Shown here piece by piece: positions 53,152 to 61,129 of a DNA stretch of 64,000 nucleotides (position 1 is the stretch's first letter; the number at the start of each line of letters is the position of its first letter). The notes beneath the pieces are model-generated. The model saw only the letters and a program-made list of their open reading frames with translations, was not told the origin of the DNA and made no database searches. Origin of the DNA: Umezawaea tangerina. Lineage in GTDB: Bacteria; Actinomycetota; Actinomycetes; Mycobacteriales; Pseudonocardiaceae. A program made the translations under genes and the position numbers. The stretch lies in contig NZ_PVTF01000005.1 of assembly GCF_003002815.1 (NCBI RefSeq), forward strand, positions 1-64,000, given 5' to 3'.

Positions 53152-54526
53152 AGTCCGCACGGCGGGCGCCGTCTTCCACGGCTCCCGGTCCATCACCGCT
53201 CCCCCCACCTGGGCGCAGCAGGCGATGTGGAACACGATCGGCCGGATGCGGCCGAACGACGCCTTCCTCAACGCCAAGTTCGCGCTGGCGGTGCCGGAGG
53301 GCCGCACGGTGGACGACGTCTGCCGGGCCGTCGGCGAGGCCGCCGCGGCGCACGAGGCCCTGCGGACCAGGTACCCGGAGTCGGCCGACGGGCACATCAC
53401 CCAGGTGGTCGAGCGGTCGGGCGAGCTCCCCGTCACCGTGCGCGCCTCCGACGCGACGCCGGTGCTGACCGTGCTGGACGACCTGGCGGAGCGGGCCTTC
53501 GACCACGCGGCCGACTGGCCGGTCCGGTTCGCGGTGCTGGTCGACGACGGCACGCCGACCCACCTGCTGTTCGTCGGCTCGCACCTGTCGTTCGACGGCA
53601 TCGGCAAGAACCTGCTCCACGAGGACCTGGCGGCGCGGCTGGCGGGCGAACGACCGCGGGCCGACCGGACCCCTCCGATGACGGCCGCGGACCTCGCGAT
53701 CGACGAGCAGTCACCCGCGGCGCAGGCCCGCAACGCCGCCGCGGTCGCCCGCTGGCACCGCCTGGTGGACACCCACGACGTCGTGCACTTCCCCTTGGCG
53801 CTGCACGACTCCGACATCGACCCCCGGTGGCTGGTGAGCAGCATGTCGGCGCCGGTGGTGGCGCCCGCCGTCGAGCTCATCGCCCGGCGCTGCCGCGTCA
53901 CCACCCCAGCGGTGTTCATGGCCGCGACGGCCGTGCTGGTCTCGGCGCTGTCCGGCAGACCTACGGTCGTGCTCAAGAACATGATCTCCAACCGCTTCAC
54001 CGACGCCGAGAAGGCGTTCGTCGGCACCATCTCCCAGTCCTGCGCGACGGTCGTGCACGTGGGCGGGTCCACGTTCGACGAGGTCGTGACCCGGACCATG
54101 ACGGCGAGCGTGCGCGGCTACTCGATGGGCCGCTACCGGCTCGCGGACATCTACGACGTGGCACCGCCGCAGCTGTTCGACTGCTTCCACAACGACCTGC
54201 GCGACGTCGACCGGCGCGGACCGGGCGAGCCCCCCAGGGTCGAGGAGGTGACGGCGTTGCGGGAGGTGTCCTCCGCGGTGCCCGCGCTCCGGCTCCCGTT
54301 GCACGGCAGCAAGTTCTACCTCGAGGTCCGCGACGGCGCCGACGGCCCCGAGTCGGTGCTGATCGTGGACCGCCGCCACCTGGCGCTGGCCGAGCCGGAG
54401 CGGCTGCTCCTCGCGCTGGCCGCGTTCCTCGCCAACCGCGCGACCTCCCCCGCGGTCGGCGGGGCGGTGGGGCAGCTCCTCGAATGCCTTGTCCGCACAC
54501 CGATCCGCCTCGACGGCCGCACCTGA
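53141..54526 (+). CDS. Stand-alone condensation-domain-like acyltransferase
   Basis: 461 aa, the size of a single NRPS condensation domain. Residues 147-153 read SHLSFDG in place of the classic HHxxxDG: the catalytic second His (H148) and Asp-Gly (152-153) are kept and the first His is Ser. N-terminal TWAQQAMWNTIGR and the later FLANRATSPAVGG region fit the two-lobed fold. Such free-standing members transfer acyl groups from carrier proteins to amines or alcohols. It is encoded between the exporter and the P450-ACP, so that ACP is its likely donor. Confidence 0.85.
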   Translation: MSTEVRTAGAVFHGSRSITAPPTWAQQAMWNTIGRMRPNDAFLNAKFALAVPEGRTVDDVCRAVGEAAAAHEALRTRYPESADGHITQVVERSGELPVTVRASDATPVLTVLDDLAERAFDHAADWPVRFAVLVDDGTPTHLLFVGSHLSFDGIGKNLLHEDLAARLAGERPRADRTPPMTAADLAIDEQSPAAQARNAAAVARWHRLVDTHDVVHFPLALHDSDIDPRWLVSSMSAPVVAPAVELIARRCRVTTPAVFMAATAVLVSALSGRPTVVLKNMISNRFTDAEKAFVGTISQSCATVVHVGGSTFDEVVTRTMTASVRGYSMGRYRLADIYDVAPPQLFDCFHNDLRDVDRRGPGEPPRVEEVTALREVSSAVPALRLPLHGSKFYLEVRDGADGPESVLIVDRRHLALAEPERLLLALAAFLANRATSPAVGGAVGQLLECLVRTPIRLDGRT

Positions 54527-54548
54527 GCCCCCGGAAGGAGTCCGCGCC

Positions 54549-56006
54549 GTGCTGGACCCGGACCTGATCGACCTGCGCGAGTTCGGCGAGAGGTACTACG
54601 ACGACCCCCACTCGGTCTACCGGGAGCTGCGCGACCGCGGACCGGTGCACCGGGCGCTCCTGCCGGACGGGAGGACCGCGTGGTTGGTGCTGGGGTACAA
54701 GGAGGTCCGCGACGCGCTCGCCGATCCCGGTCTGAGCAACGACGTCGCCCGGTCGCGTCGGGAACGGGGACGCGACACCTCCGGCGCGCACCTGCTGCTC
54801 AGCGATCCGCCGCGGCACACGCGGCTGCGGAAGCTGGTGGCCAAGCACTTCACCCCGCGCCGGGTCGAGCTGCTGCGCCCGAGGATCGAGCAGATCGTCG
54901 ACGGCCTGCTGGACGACGTGGAGCGCGCGGGCGCGGTCGACCTCGTGGAGTCGTTCGCGCTGCCCCTGCCCGTCACGGTGATGACCGGGATCCTCGGTGT
55001 CCACGACCTCGACCCGACGCGGTTCCGCGCGTGGACGAACGCGATCGTCGTCTCCGACGGCGGCAGCGCCGAGGCGCGGGAAGCGCTTGCCGCCATGCAC
55101 GAGTACCTCGCGGGGCTCTTGGCCGCCAAGGAGCACGACAAGGGAGACGGGCTGCTCGACGAGCTGATCGAGGCGCGGCGCGACGACCCCACCGCGCTGA
55201 GCGCGGCCGAGCTGCTGTCCATGACGTTCTTCCTGCTGGTGGCCGGGCACGAGACGACGGTGAACCTCATCGCGAACGCCGTGCACCTGCTGTTGACCAA
55301 CCCCGCCCAGCTGGCCCGCGTTCGCGACGACCCCGACCTCGTCGCCGGGGTCGTCGAGGAGGCGCTGCGCCACGAGGCTCCGCTCAAGCTCGCCGCGGAG
55401 CGGTTCACCACCGCGGGCATCACCATCGGCGACACCGCCGTGCCCGGCGACGGCGAGACCGTGCTGCTCGGGTTGGCCGCCGCGGGACGCGACCCCGACC
55501 GGTACACCGACCCGGCCGCGTTCGACGTGACGCGCTCGGCGGGCGGCAACCTGGCCTTCGGGTCGGGCCTGCACCGCTGCCTCGGGGCGCCGCTGGCCGC
55601 GATCGAGGCGCGGATCGCGATCGGGGCGCTCCTGCGCCGGTTCCCCGACCTGCGGCCCGACGGCGCTCCGACCTGGTGGCGCAGCTCGGTCACCAGGGGG
55701 CTGAAGAACCTGCCGGTCCGCGTGTCAGTGGAGAGGACGTACATGGTTGACGATCGCAAGTCCGTGGTGCGGGAGCTGTCGGAGCGCGTCACGCTGTTGA
55801 TGCCCGAGCTGCGCGAGGTCGCGTTCGACGAGACCAGCGACCTGCGCGACTTCGCCGGGTTCGACTCGCTGGTGATCCTCCAGCTGCTCACGCACGCCGA
55901 GGAGGTGTTCGGCGTCTCCCTGATGGAGGACGACGTCGCGATCGACAGCGCCTCCTCGGTCGGCAGGCTCGCCGAGCACATCGTCGGGAACCGCCAAGCG
56001 CTCTAG
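54549..56006 (+). CDS. Cytochrome P450 fused to an acyl carrier protein
   Basis: 485 aa from a GTG at 54549, 8 bases after GGAAGGAG. Residues ~1-392 are a complete bacterial P450: I-helix VAGHETTVNL, ExxR in EEALRHE, heme loop FGSGLHRCLGAPLA with Cys344, and the family's normal ending RGLKNLPVRV. Residues ~399-485 are a carrier protein with phosphopantetheine Ser440 in FAGFDSLVILQLL. The P450 would act on a substrate held by its own ACP. An in-frame ATG with a good ribosome site at the junction (55743) suggests that the ACP is also made alone. Confidence 0.92.
   Translation: MLDPDLIDLREFGERYYDDPHSVYRELRDRGPVHRALLPDGRTAWLVLGYKEVRDALADPGLSNDVARSRRERGRDTSGAHLLLSDPPRHTRLRKLVAKHFTPRRVELLRPRIEQIVDGLLDDVERAGAVDLVESFALPLPVTVMTGILGVHDLDPTRFRAWTNAIVVSDGGSAEAREALAAMHEYLAGLLAAKEHDKGDGLLDELIEARRDDPTALSAAELLSMTFFLLVAGHETTVNLIANAVHLLLTNPAQLARVRDDPDLVAGVVEEALRHEAPLKLAAERFTTAGITIGDTAVPGDGETVLLGLAAAGRDPDRYTDPAAFDVTRSAGGNLAFGSGLHRCLGAPLAAIEARIAIGALLRRFPDLRPDGAPTWWRSSVTRGLKNLPVRVSVERTYMVDDRKSVVRELSERVTLLMPELREVAFDETSDLRDFAGFDSLVILQLLTHAEEVFGVSLMEDDVAIDSASSVGRLAEHIVGNRQAL
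55743..56006 (+). other. Internal translation start for a free 87-aa ACP inside the P450-ACP gene
   Basis: ATG at 55743 is in frame and is preceded by GGAGAGG with a 6-base gap. The resulting 87-aa protein (MVDDRKSVVRELSERV...) has the normal length and start of a discrete acyl carrier protein. It begins six codons after the natural end of the P450. The ancestral state was probably two genes whose stop codon was lost, with the ribosome site retained. Confidence 0.6.
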
Positions 56007-56057
56007 GTCGTGTTTCACAGGCTTTGACCAGCGGTGTGTCGGTGCCTGAAGCAAGGC

Positions 56058-56241
56058 GAGGTCTCCGGTAGACGGGTTGGCGACCAAGCAAACCCCCACC
56101 ACCGGAGACCTCGTGGCCGGCCTAATCAAGCAGCACCGGGCGGTGGCCACTCGCTACGACGAGCTCGCGGTCCGTTTCCTGGCCACAGTTCAGGTCGCGG
56201 CCATCACCATCTGGCTGCGCCACATGTGGAACACGCCCTAG
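56058..56241 (+). mobile_element. Internally deleted IS5-type insertion sequence remnant
   Basis: A 12-base inverted repeat (GAGGTCTCCGGT 56058-56069, ACCGGAGACCTC 56101-56112) precedes a GTG at 56113. The 42-codon frame that follows joins the first residues of a transposase to its C-terminus (IKQHRAVATRYDELAVRFL then VQVAAITIWL) and ends at 56241. The middle of the transposase is missing and no right terminal repeat is seen. It lies 50-230 bases after the P450-ACP stop. Confidence 0.65.
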
Positions 56242-56255
56242 CCGTCCACCTCGTC

Positions 56256-56843
56256 TCAGCCGGTGCGCCCGCGTTCGAGGCCGACCCCGCCATCGTCGTC
56301 GACGGCGGCGTACAGCAGGGAGTCGCGCCATGAGCCGCGGACGAACAGGTGGCTGCGCATCCTGCCCTCGAACCGCAGGCCGACCTTCTCCAGCACACGG
56401 GCCGAGGCGTGGTTGTCCGGGTGGCACGTCGCGCTGACGCGGCGCAGGCGCAGGTGGTCGAACCCGAACCGCAGCAGCAGCGCGCCCGTCTCGGTGGCGT
56501 ACCCCCGCGACCAGAACCCGCGGTGGAACACGAAACCGAACTCGCCCTGCCGGTGTCGGGCGCTGGTGACGCCGATCGCCACCGAACCGATCAGCTCGCC
56601 CGAGTCCGCCAGCGTCGCCGCCAGCGCGAAGTGGGTCCGTCCGGGAGTGGTCACCTGGGAGGTGGCCTCCGCCAGGAACGCGCGGGTGTCGTCGAGGCTG
56701 TTGGGGCCGAAGTCGGTGTACCGGGTGACCAACGGGTCCGCGGCGAAGGAGTGCACCGCGTCGAGGTCCGTGTCGGCGAACTCGCGCAGGACCAGTCGGT
56801 CACCGACCAGCCGGATGTCGGTCGGCCGTAGTGGTGAAGTCAT
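56256..56843 (-). CDS. GNAT-family N-acetyltransferase (RimJ/RimL-like)
   Basis: 195 aa from the ATG at 56843, with GAGGAGG 6 bases upstream. TDIRLVGDRLVLREFADTDLDAVHSFAADPLVTRYTDF is the RimJ-type start. Acetyl-CoA is bound at HRGFWSRGYATETGALLLRFGFDHLRLRRVSATCHPDNHASARVLEKVGLRFEG. It could acetylate a protein N-terminus or the cluster product. It sits inside the cluster border between the IS remnant and the StrR-type gene, so a link is possible but not shown. Confidence 0.92.
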   Translation of the reverse strand: MTSPLRPTDIRLVGDRLVLREFADTDLDAVHSFAADPLVTRYTDFGPNSLDDTRAFLAEATSQVTTPGRTHFALAATLADSGELIGSVAIGVTSARHRQGEFGFVFHRGFWSRGYATETGALLLRFGFDHLRLRRVSATCHPDNHASARVLEKVGLRFEGRMRSHLFVRGSWRDSLLYAAVDDDGGVGLERGRTG

Positions 56844-57148
56844 CGGGTCCTCCTCACCTGCGGTAGCCGGAGTGCTGCGACGTGCCCGGAACAACCGAGG
56901 AGGCGAGTGTCGCGCAACTGCGACGAGCCCCGCCACCGGTTATCCACTGTGGAGCCCCGACCTGCTTCGGGGTCTGTACCGGGGTTGTACCGGTTCCGCG
57001 AAACCTGGTCGGCGCCGCTGCCTTGACGAGGAGGTTCACGGATGGGGAAACGCTTGCTGGGGGCGAGCCTTGCGGATGTGGTGCCCGGGTCGTCGGAGGA
57101 TCCACGTCCTGGCGCCTGCCGGCGGAAACGGGTTTCGGAGCGTTGAGC
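56844..57148. promoter_or_regulatory. Divergent promoter region with an 11-base tandem repeat
   Basis: 305 bases without a gene between the acetyltransferase and the StrR-type gene. TGTACCGG occurs at 56975-56982 and 56986-56993, exactly 11 bases apart, next to a small CCCCGA/TCGGGG hairpin (56955-56972). No StrR-type 9-N11-9 site is seen here, so autoregulation by that motif is not supported. Confidence 0.4.
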
Positions 57149-58174
57149 GTGTCGTTGTCCGATGGCGATGAGGCGCTGTCGCCCTGGCTGGCACATCAGT
57201 CCGGGGTGCGGCCGGTGGAGTCGGTGCCGGTCAAGGTGTTGCGGTCGGCGGACTCGCCGCGCACGGCGGGAGAGGACGCGAACCACGTGTACGCGTTGGC
57301 GGAGGTCGACGCGCCGTTGCCGCCGATCATCGTCTACCGGCCCACCATGCGCGTCGTCGACGGGATGCACCGCCTCCGCGCGGCCCTGCTGCGGGCTCGC
57401 GAAGAGATCGAGGTGCAGTTCTTCGACGGCACCGAGGACGACGCGTTCGTGCTGGCGGTCGAGGCGAACACCAGGAACGGCCTGCCCTTGTCGCTGGCCG
57501 ACCGGAGGGTCGCCGCGGCGCGCATCATGTCCACGCACCCGCACCGGTCGGACCGGTGGACCGCACAGGTCAGCGGACTGTCGGCGAACACGGTCGGCGC
57601 GATGCGGAAGTACTCGAACCCCGGAGGCGACGGGCCGACCGCCAGGGTCGGCCGGGACGGGCGGGTGCGTCCGCTCGACAGCTCGGACGGGCGGCGGATC
57701 GCGGGTGAGCTGATGCGGGCCAATCCGGGACGGTCTTTGCGGGACATCGCGCGGGTGGCGGGCATAGCGCCGTCGACCGCGCTCGACGTGCGCAGGCGGT
57801 TGCAGTCCGGCGCCGATCCGGCGGTGACGCGGCGCAAGGCCACCGAGGCGGAAACCGGTCCGGTGTCGGCCGGAACACCGCAGCCGCAACGGGAGGTGAA
57901 TCCCGAGGAGATCCTACGACGGCTGCGGAACGACCCGTCGCTGCGGTTCACCGAGGCCGGGAAGTCGTTGCTCCGGTGGCTGGGCGCGCACACCGTCGAG
58001 GACGGCTTGGCGGCACTGCCCCTCGACGCGATCCCGACGCACTGCATCGGCACGGTGGCCGACCTGGCCCAGTACAACGCCGGGTCGTGGGCGAGGTTGA
58101 GCGAGCAGCTCGCCGCACTCCGGACCGATCGGCGCACGACCGATGACGCCCCGCGGACCGGGGAGCGGGCCTGA
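57149..58174 (+). CDS. StrR-family (ParB-like) pathway-specific transcriptional activator
   Basis: 341 aa from a GTG at 57149, 8 bases after CGGAG. The ParB/Srx-like N-terminal domain has the StrR-type sequence run VKVLRSADSPRTAGEDANHV, LPPIIVYRPTMRVVDGMHRLRAALLR, IEVQFFDGTEDDAFVLAVEANTRNGLPLSLADRRVAAARI. A helix-turn-helix follows (VSGLSANTVGAMRK), and a second near GRSLRDIARVAGIAPSTALDVRRRL. StrR and its relatives Bbr, Tei15 and Dbv4 activate antibiotic genes, including dpg genes. A matching operator lies before dpgA. Flanked by IS remnants on both sides. Confidence 0.93.
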   Translation: MSLSDGDEALSPWLAHQSGVRPVESVPVKVLRSADSPRTAGEDANHVYALAEVDAPLPPIIVYRPTMRVVDGMHRLRAALLRAREEIEVQFFDGTEDDAFVLAVEANTRNGLPLSLADRRVAAARIMSTHPHRSDRWTAQVSGLSANTVGAMRKYSNPGGDGPTARVGRDGRVRPLDSSDGRRIAGELMRANPGRSLRDIARVAGIAPSTALDVRRRLQSGADPAVTRRKATEAETGPVSAGTPQPQREVNPEEILRRLRNDPSLRFTEAGKSLLRWLGAHTVEDGLAALPLDAIPTHCIGTVADLAQYNAGSWARLSEQLAALRTDRRTTDDAPRTGERA

Positions 58175-58176
58175 CA

Positions 58177-58237
58177 GCACGGGGCTCCCGCCGGACGACG
58201 ACCTCGGAAGGTCGTCGTCCCGGCGGGAGCCCCGTGC
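58177..58237. terminator. Very long hairpin terminator
   Basis: A 28-base stem with a single bulged C around a CGGA loop, starting 2 bases after the StrR-type stop. It begins GCACGGGGCTCCCGCCGG and ends with its complement. Before the IS inserted, it lay between convergent genes and would have stopped transcription from both. Confidence 0.85.
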
Positions 58238-58243
58238 GGACGG

Positions 58244-59162
58244 CTAGCTTGAGTTTTAGACCTCCTATCAGAATGAGTGGAGTCGCCGGTAGCAGATCAG
58301 TGCGCAGGCCAGCTTGAGGAACGCTTCGTGGATGTCGACGCGGCGTTCCCAGCGGATGCGCAGGCGCCGGAACTGGTGCAGCCAGGAGTTGCTGCGTTCG
58401 ACGACCCAGCGCAGGGTTCCCAGCCCGGACCCGTGCGCGTGCGCCGCCGAGCCAGAACCGGGGTGATGCCTCGGCGCCGCAAAACGCCTGGCGGTGTTTG
58501 TCGCTGTCGTAGGCGCGGTCCCCCAGCAGTGTCCGGGCGGCGGCGCGGGCGGCCGCGCTTGCCGCGTACCTGCGGGATCGCGTCGACCAGCGGTAGTAGT
58601 CGGGTGATGTCGTGGCTGTTGCCGCCGGTGAGGATCACGGCCAACGGGATGCCTCCACCGTCGGTGATCAGATGGTGCTTGGAACCGACACGTCCGCGGT
58701 CGACCGCGCTCGGGGCCGGTGCACGGCCCCCTTCTAACGCCCTCACGTGGGAGGAGTCCACGACCGCGCGGAACCAGTCGATCCGGTCGGCCTCGCGGAG
58801 TCCGGCGAGCATCACCTCGTGCAAGCGTTGCCAGACGCCGGCCTCGCTCCAGTCCCGCAGTCGTCGCCAGCAGGTCATGCCGGACCCGAACCCCAACTCC
58901 CGGGGCAGGTGTTCCCAGCCGATGCCGGTGTGAAGCACGAACAGGATGCCTTGCAGGCACGGACAATCCGGTAATCGCTTCCGGCCGGGGTTACGGGTCC
59001 GACGCGGTGGCACCGGGATCAACGGGTCGACCAGATCCCACAACTCGTCCTCGACCAGCCACGGCTTCGACACCTCCACCCCGTCGGAGGGGTGACGTCC
59101 CCGCTCAGGGAGTTCGTCTGCCGATCACCCCATTGTGTTAGAAGGTCTAAAACTCAAGCTAG
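58244..59162. mobile_element. IS5-type insertion sequence, 911 bp, with 16-bp perfect terminal repeats and CTAG duplication
   Basis: Terminal inverted repeats CTTGAGTTTTAGACCT (58248-58263) and AGGTCTAAAACTCAAG (59143-59158) match perfectly, and CTAG flanks both ends (58244-58247, 59159-59162) as target duplication. A transposase frame fills the interior on the minus strand but is broken. The intact ends suggest recent arrival or trans-mobilisation despite the damaged gene. The right-hand CTAG provides the stop codon of the neighbouring response regulator. Confidence 0.9.
58268..59079 (-). pseudogene. Frameshifted IS5-family transposase
   Basis: The first ~165 residues are in one frame (MEVSKPWLVEDELWDLV..., GIGWEHLPRELGFGSGMTCWRRLRDW, first catalytic Asp in FRAVVDSSHV). 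The conserved LLGDRAYDSDKHRQA follows in a second frame, LRRRGITPVLARRR is back in the first, and GSGLGTLRWVVERSN (catalytic Glu) to LKLACALICYRRLHSF is in a third. At least three shifts are needed, more than a single programmed frameshift, so the enzyme is probably dead. Confidence 0.8.
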
Positions 59163-59806
59163 GTCACGATGCCGTGCTCCCAGGCCCAAGCCGCGATCTC
59201 GACGCGGTTGCGCAGCACCAGCTTGTCCTGGATCCGGCCCAGGTGGGTCTTGATCGTGCTCACCGCCAGGTGCAGGTCGGCGGCGACCTCGCTGTTGGTC
59301 CAGCCCCGTGCGACCCGCGTGACGACCTTGAGCTCCTGGGCGGTCAAGGTCGTCGCGGCGGTGTCGTCCCGCGCGCGGTGGGCGTTGACGTGTTCCAGCA
59401 GCCGCAGGGTGATCGACGGGGAGACGAGCGACTCGCCGTTCTTGGCCGCGCGCACCGCTTCGGTGAGCAGTCGCGCGCCGGAGTTCTTCAGCACGAACCC
59501 GCCCGCGCCCGCCCGCAGCGCGCCGTAGACGTACTCGTCCAGGTCGAAGGTCGTGACGACCACGATGTTCGTCGTCGCGGTCGACGGTTCGCGCTTGATC
59601 GTCCTGGTCGCCTGGAGCCCGTCGACCTTCGGCATCCGGATGTCCATCAGGCACACGTCGGGGCGCAGCGAGCGGACCAGCTCGACGGCCTCGGCACCGT
59701 CGCCCGCCTCGCCGACGACCGTGATGTCGTCCTGGGCGTCGAGGATCAGGCGGAACCCCGCCCTGATCATCTCCTGGTCGTCCGCGACCACCACGGTCAC
59801 CGCCAC
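59159..59806 (-). CDS. NarL/FixJ-type response regulator
   Basis: 215 aa. The receiver domain has acidic D9-D10, phospho-acceptor D55 in VCLMDIRMP and the Lys in VLKNSG. The LuxR-type helix-turn-helix is LTAQELKVVTRVARGWTNSEVAADLHLAVSTIKTHLGRIQDKL. It is paired with the histidine kinase 10 bases upstream. Its TAG stop lies within the CTAG duplicated by the IS, so the protein is intact but its 3' end and former terminator are displaced by 911 bp. Confidence 0.95.
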   Translation of the reverse strand: MAVTVVVADDQEMIRAGFRLILDAQDDITVVGEAGDGAEAVELVRSLRPDVCLMDIRMPKVDGLQATRTIKREPSTATTNIVVVTTFDLDEYVYGALRAGAGGFVLKNSGARLLTEAVRAAKNGESLVSPSITLRLLEHVNAHRARDDTAATTLTAQELKVVTRVARGWTNSEVAADLHLAVSTIKTHLGRIQDKLVLRNRVEIAAWAWEHGIVT

Positions 59807-59816
59807 GGGAACCCTT

Positions 59817-60977
59817 TCACCGGAGGGGGATGGAGGCGCGCAGCTGCCAGCCGCCGCCGTCGACCGGGCCGCTCACGAGCTCGCCGCCGAGAGCGGAGAC
59901 GCGTTCGCGCAGCCCGATCATGCCGAACCCGCTCGACCGGAACCTCGGTCTCGCGGTCCTCGCGCCGTCGTCGACGACCCGCACGACGAGCCGGTCGCCG
60001 TCCGGTTCGACGGTCACCCGGACCGAGGTGGCCGACCTGGCGTGCTTGCGCACGTTGGTCAGTCCCTCCTGCACGAGCCGTTCGACCGACTTCGCCACCT
60101 GCGGCGACCACACCACCGAGTCCACGCCGGGCCCCAGGACCAGCTCGGCCGCCGTGCCCTCCTCGGCGAACCGGTCGACCTGGCCGCGGATGCTGTCGAC
60201 GCTGCGGACCACGCAGGGCGCCTCCTGCTCGCCGTCGCGCAGCAGCCGCACCATCCGGCCCATCGCCACCAGCCCGTCCTGCCCGGTCCGCTCGATGTTG
60301 CCGAACAGCTGCCGCCCCTGCGGGTGGTCCACGACGGCCTCGCCCGCTTGTGCCTGCACGATCATCGCCGTCACGTAGTGCGCGACGTTGTCGTGCAGGT
60401 CGCGGGCCAGTTCCAGCCGTTCGGACCGGCGGACGCGCTCGGCCTCCGAGGCGTGGCGCAGGTCCTGCGACCGCAGGTGGACACCCCACCCGAGGAAGAC
60501 CGCGGGGAGCAGCACGAACCACACGTCCACATCGCTGATCAACGGCAACGCCATGTCGGGCGCGAGCCGCAGCTGGAGGAGCTCGATCGCGCCCACCACC
60601 GGGACCACGCCGACCGGCAGCCACGGCCAGGAAGTCCCCCGCACGAACGCCCGCAGCACCAGCAGCAGCGCGGCCAGCTCGACCAGTCCGCACTCGCGCT
60701 GGCGCACGACGTCCTCGACGAACGCGGTCACCCCGGTCGAGACCGCGACGGCGACCAGCGCGAGCACGACCGCCCGCGCGGGCCTCGCCGTGGCGACCAG
60801 GCGGATGACCTGCCCGCACAGCACACCGACGACCACGCCCGAGGCGATCAGCGCCTGTCCCGTCGGCGTGCGCGGGGTGAAGGTGCCCAGGTCGACCAGG
60901 GCGAGGACGGCGAGCACACCGGCGGTCACCAGGACGTCCGCACCGAGCTCCCGCGACGCGCGGACAGCGAAGTTCAC
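59817..60977 (-). CDS. Sensor histidine kinase of the NarX/DesK (HisKA_3) type
   Basis: 386 aa from a GTG at 60977. Five or six membrane helices in the first ~165 residues have short loops and no large sensor domain. The phospho-acceptor His is in ELARDLHDNVAHYVTAM, and the ATPase part has NVRKHARSATSV (N box) and FGMIGLRERVSALGG (G box). This pattern senses membrane or small-molecule stress. Divergent from a lipoprotein and an ABC transporter, which the pair likely controls. Confidence 0.93.
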   Translation of the reverse strand: MNFAVRASRELGADVLVTAGVLAVLALVDLGTFTPRTPTGQALIASGVVVGVLCGQVIRLVATARPARAVVLALVAVAVSTGVTAFVEDVVRQRECGLVELAALLLVLRAFVRGTSWPWLPVGVVPVVGAIELLQLRLAPDMALPLISDVDVWFVLLPAVFLGWGVHLRSQDLRHASEAERVRRSERLELARDLHDNVAHYVTAMIVQAQAGEAVVDHPQGRQLFGNIERTGQDGLVAMGRMVRLLRDGEQEAPCVVRSVDSIRGQVDRFAEEGTAAELVLGPGVDSVVWSPQVAKSVERLVQEGLTNVRKHARSATSVRVTVEPDGDRLVVRVVDDGARTARPRFRSSGFGMIGLRERVSALGGELVSGPVDGGGWQLRASIPLR

Positions 60978-61129
60978 GACGGCCGACGCTACCCGCCCGC
61001 GGCCCGCCGACGTTCAGACTTTCGGTTGAACGTCGGGGGCCTGGATCGGTACTCGCGCACGACCCCGGCAGGCCGGGAAGCCGCCAGGATCGGAGTCCAC
61101 ACCAGAACCGACCGGAACGGAGACCACCG

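Noticed and set aside
57149-58174. Chromosome or plasmid partition ParB and a nearby origin
   Set aside because: The ParB-like domain is of the StrR regulator type, no parA or parS-like repeats are near, and the context is a biosynthetic cluster.
58177-58237. CRISPR-like or tandem repeat
   Set aside because: The repeated arms are a single long inverted repeat, that is a terminator hairpin, not spaced direct repeats.
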